This document shows positions 29,475 through 40,346 of a DNA stretch of 64,000 nt, piece by piece. The stretch comes from Pyrenophora tritici-repentis (lineage: Eukaryota; Ascomycota; Dothideomycetes; Pleosporales; Pleosporaceae): NCBI RefSeq assembly GCF_003171515.1, contig NC_089399.1, positions 2,108,001 to 2,172,000 of the forward strand, given 5' to 3'. The notes beneath the pieces are model-generated. The model did not search any database. It had not been told where the DNA came from and saw only the letters and a program-made list of their open reading frames with translations. Position 1 is the first letter of the stretch. Every line of letters begins with the position of its first letter. A program made the translations under genes and the position numbers.

Positions 29475-30245
29475 CTACTCCAACTCGTGAACGACCAACT
29501 TCGAGTCCTCTCCCGGCGCGACCTCTTCCTCCACACCATTTGAACCAATATACTTCAATATCTTTGCAGTAGCATATCCTTCAATCAATGCCGATGATCC
29601 TCGAACGACGCAATACCGGATTATGTCGCCTGGCTTTATTACATGTTTCGTCGAAACTTGGTTGGAATTGACGTCATGCTGAATGCTCTGGTCATTCAGG
29701 TAGATGTCCGCCTGATAGACTTGCGTCTTTTGCCCAGTAGTACCCCAATACGTGGCGAAAAATTCAGCAAGAACTGACCGTGCGCCTTTGTTTAGGTACG
29801 AAATTCTGTTGGAGCAATAATTTGCGTAGTTTTGACCTGTCGTCTGCCGGGTACCAATTGCCCATTTTACCAGGTTCTGGCTAGGGACACAGTCCACGTC
29901 GTAAGTTCTTAGGCCTTTCCAGTTAACAACTTCTTCGCGCTGTTCGCAAAGCGTTCCAATAGGGCAATAACTCTGTACTGTAGTTTTATGCGGGACATCC
30001 TCCTGTTCACATATGACAGAAAAGCTTCTATCCAGAGCCCAGTCACATGCAGCCGAGGTAGGCCTCCAAGTTCCTTGGCTTTCATGGATCTTTCCTAAGC
30101 ACCAGTCTTTATCGGTAGTAACTTCCCGTTTGAAGAGGTTGGCGGCGACGGGCGCTGGTGTAAAGTTGTTGATGTTGCCAGGAGGTATAGCAGCGGCTAG
30201 GGCGAAGAACATCGCCACGTAGATAAAAACGGCGTTGGTTATCAT
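29475..30245 (-). CDS. Secreted cysteine-rich protein, candidate effector (left arm)
   Basis: 256 residues in a single exon. An N-terminal hydrophobic segment (residues 4-20, ending ALAAAIPPG) is a clear signal peptide; LFKR at about 35-38 is a candidate Kex2 site, so a propeptide is likely. Eight cysteines follow in the mature part, enough for four disulfides, and no transmembrane segment is seen. Two copies exist, one per arm (other at 54825-55595), with the same residues. I do not recognise the family. Small, Cys-rich, secreted and in repeat-rich DNA are usual effector traits, but function is not shown. Confidence 0.82.
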   Translation of the reverse strand: MITNAVFIYVAMFFALAAAIPPGNINNFTPAPVAANLFKREVTTDKDWCLGKIHESQGTWRPTSAACDWALDRSFSVICEQEDVPHKTTVQSYCPIGTLCEQREEVVNWKGLRTYDVDCVPSQNLVKWAIGTRQTTGQNYANYCSNRISYLNKGARSVLAEFFATYWGTTGQKTQVYQADIYLNDQSIQHDVNSNQVSTKHVIKPGDIIRYCVVRGSSALIEGYATAKILKYIGSNGVEEEVAPGEDSKLVVHELE

Positions 30246-30500
30246 TATTGCTAGAATAACGATAGAAATAGATGTAGTTGTGAATTCTTTTTAAGAGCCT
30301 TCGAAGAAAGCTATAAATAAAGTTAGAAACATGTATAGTAGTGTAGTGTTAGTAGAAAGTTTAGAAATACTTACAACTAGTAGAAACAATGTTAAGGGAC
30401 TGTTGTTTAAAGTCGTTTACGAACAAAAAGCGCGGTATGTAGATAGGTCTCTGTGGTGCGGTATTAGCTAGTAGCTAGAGTATATATATACTCGTTTCTA
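30246..30500. promoter_or_regulatory. Intergenic region between secreted-protein and TPR genes
   Basis: It is AT-rich and lies upstream of the secreted-protein ATG at 30245, with the 5' leader just before it. A TATATATA run at 30481-30490 lies nearer the TPR stop. No ORF. Confidence 0.45.
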
Positions 30501-32175
30501 TTAATTAAGTAAGTGTGTTACGATCCCTGGAGATTGACGCCGGTAAGCATGTGGGGGGTGCTTACGTCCAAGCGCCTTCTCGTATCCTTCCATCGCTCGA
30601 CAATGCATCGCTTCGGCCTCCTCGTACTTTCCCTGGCTTTCCCACACTAACCCAAGCTCGCTGACGCTTGTGAGCGTATCTAGGTGCTCTCGCCCAAGCA
30701 CCTCCTCGTATCCTTCCAGCGCTCGACAGTGCATCGCTCAGAGATGGCAACAAGCCGGCCAAGCTGCTATCAAGCCAAATGTGGCCCCTGCTTACTAGCC
30801 TTGTCGATCAACCACAGGTCTACAAGAGAACCGTGCCACCCCTCTATCTAGGTATAGCTATACCTATATATTCTAGGCCGCTAGTGAGCAGGGGCCACAT
30901 TTGGCTTGATAGCAGCTTGGCCGGCTTGTTGCCATCTCTGGCATCGCTTCGGCCTCCTCGTACTTTCCCTGGCTTTCCCACACTAACCCAAGCTCGCTGA
31001 CGCTGGTGAGCGTGTCTGGGTGACCTTGCCCAAGCACCTCCTCGTATCCTTCCAGCGCTCGACAATGCATCGCTTCGGCCTCCTCGTACTTTCCCTGGCT
31101 TTCCCACACTAACCCAAGCTCGCTGACGCTTGTGGGCGTATCTGGGTGCTCTCGCCCAAGCACCTCCTCGTATTCTTCCAGCGCTCGACAGTGCATCGCT
31201 TCGGCCTCCTCGTACTTTCCCTGGCTTTCCAACACTAACCCAAGCTCGCTGACGCTGGTGAGCGTGTTTGGGTGACCTTGCCCAAGCACCTCCTCGTATT
31301 CTTCCAGCGCTCGACAGTGCATCGCTTCGGCCTCCTCGTACTTTCCCTGGCTTTCCAACACTAACCCAAGCTCGCTGACGCTGGTGAGCGTGTTTGGGTG
31401 ACCTTGCCCAAGCACCTCCTCGTATCCTTCCAGCGCTCGACAGTGCATCGCTTCGGCCTCCTCGTACTTTCCCTGGCTTTCCCACACTAACCCAAGCTCG
31501 CTGACGCTTGTGGGCGTATCTGGGTGCTCTCGCCCAAGCACCTCCTCGTATTCTTCCAGCGCTCGACAGTGCATCGCTTCGGCCTCCTCGTACTTTCCCT
31601 GGCTTTCCCACACTAACCCAAGCTCGCTGACGCTTGTGGGCGTATCTGGGTGCTCTCGCCCAAGCACCTCCTCGTATTCTTCCAGCGCTCGACAGTGCAT
31701 CGCTTCGGCCTCCTCGTACTTTCCCTGGCTTTCCAACACTAACCCAAGCTCGCTGACGCTGGTGAGCGTGTTTGGGTGACCTTGCCCAAGCACCTCCTCG
31801 TATCCTTCCAGCGCTCGACAGTGCATCGCTTCGGCCTCCTCGTACTTTCCCTGGCTTTCCCACACTAACCCAAGCTCGCTGACGCTTGTGGGCGTATCTG
31901 GGTGCTCTCGCCCAAGCACCTCCTCGTATTCTTCCAGCGCTCGACAGTGCATCGCTTCGGCCTCCTCGTACTTTCCCTGGCTTTCCCACACTAACCCAAG
32001 CTCGCTGACGCTTGTGGGCGTATCTGGGTGCTCTCGCCCAAGCACCTCCTCGTATTCTTCCAGCGCTCGACAGTGCATCGCTTCGGCCTCCTCGTACTTT
32101 CCCTGGCTTTCCAACACTAACCCAAGCTCGCTGACGCTGGTGAGCGTGTCTGGGTGACCTTGCCCAAGCACCCTC
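30501..32175 (-). pseudogene. TPR-repeat protein fragment, NLR-type (left arm)
   Basis: About 11 to 12 tandem repeats of 42 residues (126 bp) of the kinesin-light-chain TPR type, core GKYEEAEAMHCRALEEYEE plus LGREHPDTPTSVSELGLVW. In fungal STAND/NLR proteins such near-identical TPRs form the ligand-sensing C-terminus behind an NB-ARC domain. No NB-ARC is here: the 5' side ends at MITE-L (32176). MITE-M plus its duplication (210 bp, 70 codons) keeps the frame but brings in a stop; the last two repeats end at 30501. Two repeat types alternate in a higher-order pattern. Confidence 0.82.
30739..30940. mobile_element. MITE-M, 202-bp hAT-type MITE in the TPR gene (left arm)
   Basis: Long inverted ends of about 54 bp start CAGAGATGGCAACAAGCCGG. 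The 8-bp duplication GCATCGCT lies on both sides (30731-30738, 30941-30948). Confidence 0.92.
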
Positions 32176-32337
32176 CACAGTCCGCAACAATCAATTAAGT
32201 GGGTCCTAGAAGGTTCAGATTGGATTGATTGATTACCGCTTTAAGCCTAGTAGTTACCTATAGGAGTTTAAGCCCTACCTAGATAGGTAAGTGGGTCTAG
32301 GAGAGTGACCGGATTGAATTGATTGTTGCGGAGTCTA
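32176..32337. mobile_element. MITE-L at the TPR / unknown junction (left arm)
   Basis: 162 bp. The flanks (GCACCCTC and CAGCTCCT) do not match, so no target duplication, as at 23772. One side is the TPR array, the other an unrelated non-coding stretch. Confidence 0.88.
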
Positions 32338-32773
32338 CAGCTCCTGCCTACACAATCCAATTACATAGCAAAATGCTTCATCGGTTGACAGCTTCCCAAG
32401 ACTAGCATGGCAGACTTGGCAATAACAGGCCCTTTCACAGCTTACGAAGCCTGCAGCGGAAAGGCCTCTTACTGAACACTACGCCGATCGGAGTCATGTA
32501 GGGCAGCACCGCAGGTTTGGTAAGGTGATGAAGCGATCAGGAAGTGGCAAGCGCTGTGGCGATGTGCTCAAATCAAAGCTAACTCTAATAGGCGCAGTCA
32601 CCGAACGGAAGATTTACGCTTATGCAAGGAAGGGCGGGGGTTATCCCTACATGATAGGAGGTTCCCAAAGTAGGTTAGATTTGGACACCCACAGCAGGTA
32701 TTCAAATCTAAACTACTTTTAGGATCCCCCTTCAACTGAACTCGCGAACACCACTGCCCATCTTCTGGGAGAA
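32338..32773 (+). promoter_or_regulatory. Upstream region of gene A with a small foldback repeat (left arm)
   Basis: No ORF with support. At 32659-32730 an imperfect inverted repeat of about 26 bp arms (GGTTCCCAAAGTAGGTTAGA against the opposite arm at 32702-32728) lies 43 bp before the gene A ATG. It may be a very small MITE; no clear duplication is seen. Confidence 0.5.
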
Positions 32774-32910
32774 ATGGCACCTTCAGAGCGTCAAGAGGAG
32801 TTGAGAAAAGCATTAAGCTTGTGCAAGCCATCCGATGTCATTGAGAACGAAGTTAGTGCTCCCTTTCGAATCAGTGTGGGTATGATTTAACAGTACCTAG
32901 GCCCTGCTCC

Positions 32911-35900
32911 CAGACTTGTCATTAAGCAAACGCGTTTGAATAGTTTGTTTGATTTGCTTGACTATAAGCAAATTAAACAAACCAAACGCTGCCTATAGAA
33001 ATATACAAACAAATCAAACGTACGATCGAAATTTGTTTAGTTTGTTTGACTGTTTGACTAATATTACATAGCGAGCTGTTCTATAGATGATGTCCTAAGG
33101 TGCTTTAAGATCGACTTTAATGATGTTTTTGAGATAGCGGAGGTAGCAATTTCGCGATAGTTTTCTTGTGTTGCATCTAGCTTAGTCATCATATAACTAC
33201 ACGAGCGTCGCTAGCCGTCGATGACCGCTATCTTATATCCCATCTCCCATCTTCTATATCGCTGTTAGCCATCTTTTGCAGCTACACTACCGTCTCTACA
33301 GCACGTTTTAGTGTTTCTCGTTGCCCAACACGCCGAAAATGCCGCTTCGTAACCTAAAACGCGCCGCCGAGGGCACCCCCGGCCCCCACGGCCCCCACAA
33401 GCGCGCCAAAACAGCTAAAGGCAGTGCATCGCAGCCTATCCTGATGGACGATTCGCAGCCTGAGCTGTCTATCCGCACCTCGCCACGTAAAGCCCTAGCT
33501 GCTGCAGCAAGCCAGGCCACCGAAGACGCGCCGTTCGAGTCGCAGTTGCGCGACGCTATACCAGAAGCTACTATACAACCGCCGGCCGAGGGTAGTAGGG
33601 CTGCTACGGAGGCTACAAGTGAGGCTATCGAAGGCGGGGATGATACTGGCTTTGATGACGAGTTTACGGACAACTTTGACGGCATTGATTGGAAGCGTTT
33701 ACCGCGTTTTACGAAGCCGCTGCGTACGTTGAAGCGCAACAAAAGTTGGGTATATCAGTACGGTTACCGCGTTGCCTCTCTCCGTGAGCCTCATCGTACG
33801 TTCTTTGTTTGCAAATACTGCCATCATCGTAAGATCTTTTGCGCCTATCCAGAGGTTACAAAGTCGACCAGTAACGCTATCAACCACCTCGCGCAGAAGC
33901 TACTTGGCCACGGCTACGATCGCAAGGGCAAACTGGATTCGATTACACTACCGCGAGGCCAAACGACGCTTAAGATGATGACCGAGGGCGGTGTCGATGT
34001 ACCTCAAGGCGTCGCTAACGAGCTCGGAAACTTCGACGTACAGCGCTTTCGATACGCCGCTGTTACGTGGCTTGTCGACAATAACCACCCTCTCCGCGAG
34101 TTCGAAACGCCTGCGTTTAGGCAGATGATAGAGTTTGCCAACCCGGAGGCAGCTGACGCGCTGTGGGTAAGTCACAACAGTGTAGCTAGCTTCGTGATGA
34201 GGCTGTATCGCTATATGGAGCCGCAGGTTGTTCAGATGCTCTCGTCGGCTATTAGTAAAATCCATATAAGCTTCGATGGCTGGACGACAAAAGGCGGCAA
34301 GCGCGGCTTCTTTGGAGTTGTTGCTCATTTTGCTGACGCCGACGGCACTATCAGGGACCTACCTATCGCGCTGCCTCAGCTTACGGGCGCCCACACGGGC
34401 GAGAGGATAGCTGAAGTTGTTGGCAATATAATCGATGTCTTCGGTATAACACGTAGCCAGCTTGGGTACTTTGTGCTCGACAACGCGTACGCTAATGACA
34501 CCGCCGTCACCAAACTCGCCCAACGCTTTGAATTTACAGCAAGCCATCACCGCCTCCGCTGCGGCCCTCACACACTTAACTTAGTCGGACAGATGATTAT
34601 CTTCGGCTTTGATAAGGACGCGTACGATAATGATCAGGACGAGCACAAAACAGAGGCAGCCTACCTACAAGAATGGCGGCAGCAAGGTCCGCTTGGTGTA
34701 CTAATCGATATCATCAACTACATCCAAACACCGCAACAACACGATCTTTTTGCCGATTGCCAGCGCCGTGTTAACGCTAAGGCTCCCGACCAAAAGCAGG
34801 AAATACTCGAGCCGGTAAAGCCAGTCGTCACGCGCTGGAACAGCTTTCACGACACCTTTGTACGCGCCGCAAAACTCCATAACGCCGTTGATGAGTACGC
34901 CCAAAGCCACATCGAAAGGACGATGGGCGCCGACGCGTACGCGCGTAGCCGTAACAATAAGCTCACTAAAGTACCAGCTTGGATGAGATCTAATGGGCTT
35001 ACGGCTGACGATTGGGCGGTAATAACCCAGTATATATCAGTGTTGGAGCCGCTAAAGGAGGCGACAAAACGGCTTGAAGCTCGCGGTAAAGCTGGCCGTT
35101 TCGGCGCGATATACGAGGTTATACCTGTCTTCGAAGCTGTACTTGCCGTGTACGAGCAGCTACTTAAAAACCACGAAAGCGTCGACTATAATGCCAATAG
35201 CGCGCCAGAAGATCACCTTCCTATCAACCTACGCGCAGCTTGGGCAAAGCTTAACGCGTATTACACTAAGCTCGACGAATCACCCGCATACTTTGCCGCT
35301 ACCTGCCTCCACCCATACTACAAGAACTACTGTGAGAACAGCTGGCGCGACAAACCGAGCTGGCTTGAGGCAAACAACGCTGGGTTGAAACAACTTTGGG
35401 CGTTCTATAAGCCGCAAATACAGCGCCAAAGTCGCCCACCAGTGCGGCTCTCAAGTGGTATCAACGACGCCATCAACGCGCTCGTTAATGCGGAGCCTTA
35501 TGGCATTGTTGAGGTGACAGAGATGGATGAGCTGGAGCGTTGGCGACGGTTTGAACTCCGCTGGACGCAGGAGCAGTTCGAACAAGGTAGTAATCCTGTT
35601 AGCTATTGGATAAGCCTACGCCCAAAGTATCCTAACCTAGCGCGTATGGCGATCGATATATTAACAATACCAGCCTCAAGTTGTGAGTGCGAGCGGCTGT
35701 TCAGCGAGCTCGGTGATTTATTAGAGCCAAGGCGACGCAAAATTGGGTCACAACTGCTTGCAGCAATACAGTGTATACGAAGCTGGCGCGACGCTGGCTT
35801 TAAGCCTCCATCTGATTACAACTCAGGCGATGTAACTGACGCTGAGGTAGCTGCAATATACGAAATATGCAAGTGGGACAGCGAAGCTTAGTAATATATA

Positions 35901-36069
35901 CGATATACGATTAGATCAGCACCTAAACAGTATCAAATCTATCAAACTTTCAAACAAACGGCCTCCTAAAACACTATCAAACTAAACAACTCAAATACAA
36001 TCTTAAGTTTTGTACAAACAAATCAAATCAGCGTCCAAAGTTTGTTTGATTTGCTTAATGACAAGTCTG
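32911..36069 (+). mobile_element. hAT-1, complete autonomous hAT transposon (left arm)
   Basis: 3,159 bp with inverted ends CAGACTTGTCATTAAGCAAA and the 8-bp duplication CCTGCTCC (32903-32910, 36070-36077). The subterminal regions hold many GTTTGTTTGATTTG-like motifs, as is usual for hAT ends. It holds one intact transposase gene, so it looks capable of moving. Confidence 0.96.
33339..35891 (+). CDS. hAT-1 transposase (left arm)
   Basis: 850 residues. I chose the ATG at 33339, the first in frame. Domains: a Ser/Ala-rich N-terminus with a basic patch (GPHKRAKTAKG), a BED-type zinc finger (FFVCKYCHHRKIF then H-x-H at about 125-185), then an RNase H-like catalytic core with ISFDGWTTK (Asp about 313) and YFVLDNAYAND (Asp about 380), and the C-terminal block SSCECERLFSELGDLLEPRR (Glu about 785) that is also the hAT dimerisation region. 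It acts in the nucleus, cutting at the element ends with 8-bp duplications. It could in principle serve the hAT-type MITEs here, but their tips (CAGACTCCGC) differ from its own (CAGACTTGTC). Confidence 0.94.
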   Translation: MPLRNLKRAAEGTPGPHGPHKRAKTAKGSASQPILMDDSQPELSIRTSPRKALAAAASQATEDAPFESQLRDAIPEATIQPPAEGSRAATEATSEAIEGGDDTGFDDEFTDNFDGIDWKRLPRFTKPLRTLKRNKSWVYQYGYRVASLREPHRTFFVCKYCHHRKIFCAYPEVTKSTSNAINHLAQKLLGHGYDRKGKLDSITLPRGQTTLKMMTEGGVDVPQGVANELGNFDVQRFRYAAVTWLVDNNHPLREFETPAFRQMIEFANPEAADALWVSHNSVASFVMRLYRYMEPQVVQMLSSAISKIHISFDGWTTKGGKRGFFGVVAHFADADGTIRDLPIALPQLTGAHTGERIAEVVGNIIDVFGITRSQLGYFVLDNAYANDTAVTKLAQRFEFTASHHRLRCGPHTLNLVGQMIIFGFDKDAYDNDQDEHKTEAAYLQEWRQQGPLGVLIDIINYIQTPQQHDLFADCQRRVNAKAPDQKQEILEPVKPVVTRWNSFHDTFVRAAKLHNAVDEYAQSHIERTMGADAYARSRNNKLTKVPAWMRSNGLTADDWAVITQYISVLEPLKEATKRLEARGKAGRFGAIYEVIPVFEAVLAVYEQLLKNHESVDYNANSAPEDHLPINLRAAWAKLNAYYTKLDESPAYFAATCLHPYYKNYCENSWRDKPSWLEANNAGLKQLWAFYKPQIQRQSRPPVRLSSGINDAINALVNAEPYGIVEVTEMDELERWRRFELRWTQEQFEQGSNPVSYWISLRPKYPNLARMAIDILTIPASSCECERLFSELGDLLEPRRRKIGSQLLAAIQCIRSWRDAGFKPPSDYNSGDVTDAEVAAIYEICKWDSEA

Positions 36070-37686
36070 CCTGCTCCAAAGTTTCCATCAATTCATCGAA
36101 AAAGGGACTGTACTTGAGTGGTGTAGGTTACTTCCAGAGACCTTTGAGGCTCGCGATGTGTTCACGTCAATCCAACGGCTTCGGGCGCCGGTTCGCGCCG
36201 CTGACGTGGCCACATATCAGCCACGTGATGCCCTTAAACCACAGAACGAACCCTACTTCGAAAGCATGGTTTCAGACAAAAAGAGGTTAGAAAGATTGCA
36301 TAGAATTGCTCAGCGCATGACTGGCACTCAGACAGCAATGCAGATATGCAAAGTCCATGAAGACCTCATCCCTGCCGATCCGATTGTACAGGCAAAGACG
36401 ATATACCAGAGAATAGAGCAACCTGTGAATCAAACTAACATACTTTATCGGCAACACCTTATTCTTTTTGGAGATGCAGTCGACCGATATGCAGCATCGC
36501 AGCCACTGCCACTCTCAAAAGGGCGAGACAGTAAAACCGCTGCTTTAGAGGCGATCGCTGGAGAACTTAAGATAAAGAAGAACAAGGTGTCTAAGAGGTA
36601 TACTCACTCTCGTCTTTACTTGAAATTCGCAAAAATTGGAGGGCCAGGTTCTTTGCTTTCAATAGATGGCTTGAAGTCGGAGTAAGTATAAAAACAATCA
36701 AATTAGCGCTCTCTAATGCGTCATAGTATGGAAAACACCAAAGATGAAGACATCGAGTTGCTCTGCAACTACAGGAGAGATCGGCTTCCAACAGTAGAAG
36801 AGCAATCCCAGGATCTCAATTTCAGGGTAATTGAATATTTTGCCCGCAACCTCCTGGCACAAAGGGTAGAAGCAGCCGAGATCGCAGCAGGCCGCACCGC
36901 TTTAGCAAAGTTGATTTGCCGTCACATAGATATCGAAAAGTTTGTGAAAGACGGCACGATACTTCCAACGCGCATAAGTGTACGCAATAACAAACAGCTC
37001 CGGCGTACGTTCCCACAAACCCTTGCAAGACCTAGATCTGGAATGAATTTCAGACCCACTCCACATACTGGGTCTTCCAATCCCCAAGGGCAAGTGCCAT
37101 TACACCATGCTCTACAAAGCCAGCAGCCATATCATGCTGCGGAGACATGCACATACACCGCCAAACGACGGAGAGTCTCTGGCAATGAACGCCTACAAAC
37201 TGCGCAAGTATTCCCAATCCCGATACTAGAAAGCAACGGAAGTACAACTCAAAAAGAGGGCCAGCACTACTTAAGGAGTATCCCCAGTCACTCTGAGCAC
37301 CAGCACGAACATCTACCACCTTTCGAAGAAGCAAACAATACAGAGCATGGGAGAGTTGGTTCAATTCCCCAAGTGGTGTCCCACGAGAACTTTATACCAA
37401 ATTCAGAAGAGGTGGACGAAATTCAGGAAATGAACGTAACTAGTTTGGGACTATACAGAGATGAACCAGCGGTAGACCAGCAGCTTTCAGTAACCCACTC
37501 CGCTCCACGACGGTCCATAATTGACAACGCGGACACCCAGCAACCTTCATTAGTTTACGAAAACTCGCCTCTTCTAGCACACTCGAATGTAGATGCAGAT
37601 TTCACATCGTATGCGATAGACTTCGTACACACTCTGGACGACGATGCTAGATTCGCGTTTGGTCTTCATAACAGTTTGTAAAACTA

Positions 37687-38276
37687 CTAAGTGGTTGGTT
37701 TTTCTGGTGATAGGAAATTTGGCTTAGGGTGAAGGATCAAATTTATAGGAAGGTTGGCGGAGATTCCAATAGAGACTTCCTCGTCACCAGAGATTACTTT
37801 TATAGTGTGCGGTCGCAATTTCTCAAGCGCATGATAATCGCCGATTTTAATGTCGATATCCTCTTCCGCATTGCTGTCAACCCAGATTGGTGATATGACT
37901 CCAACATGGTCTCGTGAGATTATCAGGCGACCTTTGACTAGACGTAGCATAATCGGCCATAACTCAGGCTGCAAGCCAACATCCGGTATTGCCTGCCGGA
38001 TAGTGACCCACTATAGTTTATCAGGAACTACCTGCTTATCGTGAAGGGCAAGTTACGCACCACTTGAGTAAAGTACTCCCGATTTAGAGCTGTAAACTCA
38101 GGGCTCGGCTTGAACACGAATATTTCGCCCTGTTGCGCTGACACCTTGAGGTCGCCATCGTTCCTAGTTTTTATGGTACCATGAGCTTTTTCGTCCTGTT
38201 CTCGTATTTTGGCGGCCACCTCATGAACCCGAGCATCGAAAGATGCAACGGTGTCTACAGTTCGGTTTAGGTGCAT
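37687..38276 (-). CDS. Gene B, unknown protein, two exons (left arm)
   Basis: Exon 1 is 38276-38061, the intron 38060-37993 (68 nt, GTGCGT to GGCAG) and exon 2 37992-37687, giving 173 residues. The join is in phase and gives the sequence TQV-AIPDVGLQPELWP. It holds a helical N-terminus and a beta-rich C-terminus (KGRLIISRDHVGVISPIWVD). No signal peptide and no recognised domain. Its stop lies 5 bp from the stop of gene A, which converges on it. Confidence 0.65.
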
Positions 38277-38377
38277 TGCTAGTGATGGGAGAACGAATGG
38301 TAAAAGTTTTCGCTGATGTGGTAAAGAGTTTTCGGTGCAGTGCGGGGCAATCTACTACTAAATATATGCATGTGCAA

Positions 38378-38654
38378 TTACAGAGAGACACTGTATAAAA
38401 CTAAAACCACAACCCTCTCCTTTGCCACAAGAGCCCGCTGCTACATCTCTTTCTACTTATCAAACTGCTCTTTAGCACCTGGCAACAAACAGATACAAGC
38501 TATCTTTTGTAGAAAAGCCAAAAACCATATTAGCGAACCATACCAGAAAACCATGTAAATTAGAAAAACCAAGATAGAACGGCCTTCGGCCAAAGTCCTA
38601 CATAGTCTCTGACTGAAAAAGGACTCTAATGGAATAATAATAATAATAATAATA
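38378..38654 (+). mobile_element. 5'-truncated LINE 3' end, 277 bp (left arm)
   Basis: It matches the LINE 3' untranslated region, but of a diverged subfamily (CTCTGACTGAAAAAGGACTC in place of CACCGACTGATACAGGACTC), and ends in (AAT)n. It is flanked by the 14-bp duplication ATATGCATGTGCAA (38364-38377, 38655-38668). Confidence 0.88.
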
Positions 38655-38896
38655 ATATGCATGTGCAAAACCGCGCATATGTAGGCAAAGCTACAATAAG
38701 TACTTGGCTTGGGAAAAAAAAGGCACAATAATCGCAAGTACGTCCTTAAAATGCATCGCATGTATTGACAAAGAAGCACCTGGATCTGCCTACGCTAGTG
38801 TGCTTAAAGTTTAGCGTTAGCTGATGGCTGAGCGATGACCGCTATCTTATCTTCGCAGCCTTATCCTGAATCTTACGAGAAACTTGCTACGAAGTC

Positions 38897-39112
38897 TCAT
38901 CTCGATCCCAGTTCTCTCTTCTCTGCATCGCTCATCAGTCGCGTAACAGACCCTGCAGCGGTCAATGGCTGGTCACGGGACTCATTTTGACTTCGAATGT
39001 TGCCACACCAAACCTCTCCATTTACAGTACGATCATCTTGGCCATTGACTGGATTAGAGGCGTTAGGTATGTTAGGATGGTTAGGAGTAGAATTCGTTTG
39101 GTGATCTGACAT
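38897..39112 (-). CDS. Small ORF, 71 residues, doubtful (left arm)
   Basis: It begins MSDHQTNSTPNHPNIPN in a good start context (CGACCATG). It is polar, rich in Asn, and without domain or signal peptide. It may be the first exon of a gene whose rest is lost, or chance. The mirror copy is 45958-46173. Confidence 0.3.
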   Translation of the reverse strand: MSDHQTNSTPNHPNIPNASNPVNGQDDRTVNGEVWCGNIRSQNESRDQPLTAAGSVTRLMSDAEKRELGSR

Positions 39113-40179
39113 GGTCGGTTTGGGGTTAGCTTTCGTAGAGTGAGTGCTTGCCTTCTCAGATAGATTATTATTCTTAACTTACTATCTCTTAGGCTGACCG
39201 TGAGGGTAAAATATAATTTGATCAAAATAGAGTCGATTGGGAACGCTCTGATTCAGAATGACCCATGAGCACGCATTATGGTAGATGGTCCTGATATCGA
39301 GAGTCAACCTACAAAAGATCGCTGATAAAGCAGATGCGGCAGCGAGGAGAAGCACAGAGAATTTCAGCGAGCCTGACTCTGCTGTCGAAAAATGATAGGG
39401 CCAACGGGGGTCCCAAAGGTCTCCAAAATGTGAGAACAATGGACCGAGCAAAAGGGAATGTGCCACGAAGAAGACGTTTTTAGAAAAGGAAGAGATGAGA
39501 ATCGACTATGGGTCTTTAAATCATCTTTACAGCTTGCACACGCTCCTTTCACTGCCCAAGCCCCCGCCCTCTCTTCGTGTTGCGTAGATCAACTATCTGC
39601 AGCAACGGCAAGCAAGTGCCATATGTTTAGATTACATCAAGACGCACGCTCAATGCAGCCACGCTTTCAACTTAATTGCCACCCACTTGCAGAAAAGTTG
39701 GACGGATCGATAAAGAGGAATAACATGCTTCGTTTCAACGGGGTGAATCGCAAGACTGCATGATGTCCATGCTAGAACTAAATCTCTTTGAGGTTTAGCA
39801 AGTAAGATAGTGGCTCTTGTTGACCTTAAAAGCCTGCACATTCACATAAACATTCACATTTAATTTCAAGCTAATCTTTTAGCTTTACGCTCGATTCTAC
39901 GCTTGGCCGTACGCTCGATCCTATGCTCGATCCTATGCTCGATCCTACGCTCGATCCTACGCTTGGTGTTGCGCTATTTTTGTACGTGAAGTGCGAGGCA
40001 ATTTTCCAAAGCTTTAAAATTTGATCACGTGGCAATGCGGGGTAATGTTTAGGAGTTGGACGAGGGATTAACGGCGGGTCTGTGGAGCTAAAGAACAGCG
40101 CGACGGTTTATTTCTATAGTATGTAAGCTTTTTATATTAGCTACAGTCTTATATTACACTATATCTTAAAGTTGCACGA
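39113..40179. other. Non-coding stretch with a 12-bp tandem repeat (left arm)
   Basis: Only short overlapping ORFs, none convincing. At 39887-39964 a 12-bp unit of the form CTCGATCCTACG is repeated about six times with small changes. Confidence 0.5.
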
Positions 40180-40346
40180 TGTGAGGGATCGATCAAGAAA
40201 GATTGGATTTGACAAGATACAAGCTATCGAGCTATCTACGTTGTGAGCCCGAACTTATGCTGTGGGCGCCAAGGCGCTAGTCCGATAAGATAAGGATCTT
40301 ATCGATATGGGGGCCATGGGCCGAGCGAGTCTATGGATCCGTAACA
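40180..40346. repeat. Solo LTR, 167 bp, family D (left arm)
   Basis: TGTGAGGGATCG to GGATCCGTAACA, 5-bp duplication CACGA (40175-40179, 40347-40351). It is 17 bp longer than 13134-13283 near the 3' end. Confidence 0.9.

Larger units (their letters stand above)
32774..37681 (+). pseudogene. Gene A, unknown protein split by a hAT element (left arm)
   Basis: Once the hAT element and one duplication are discounted, a three-exon gene is seen: 32774-32851; 32901-32910 plus 36078-36681; 36727-37681. The introns are 49 nt (GTTAGT to CCTAG) and 45 nt (GTAAGT to CATAG), each with a branch-like TAAC or TAAT. The sum is 1,647 nt, exactly 549 codons, 548 residues. The middle part is helical and charged; the C-terminal third is rich in Gln, Ser and Pro. 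A Lys-rich stretch (KIKKNKVSKRY, with SLLSIDGLKS at the exon end) may bind nucleic acid, which is a guess. I do not recognise a family. Confidence 0.72.

Noticed and set aside
33321..33338. Earlier start for hAT-1 transposase at 33321
   Set aside because: That codon is TTG. The first ATG in frame is at 33339.
37355..37366. Perfect tRNA B-box (GGTTCAATTCC) on the plus strand
   Set aside because: It lies in the coding part of gene A; no A-box at a fitting distance and no cloverleaf can be drawn.
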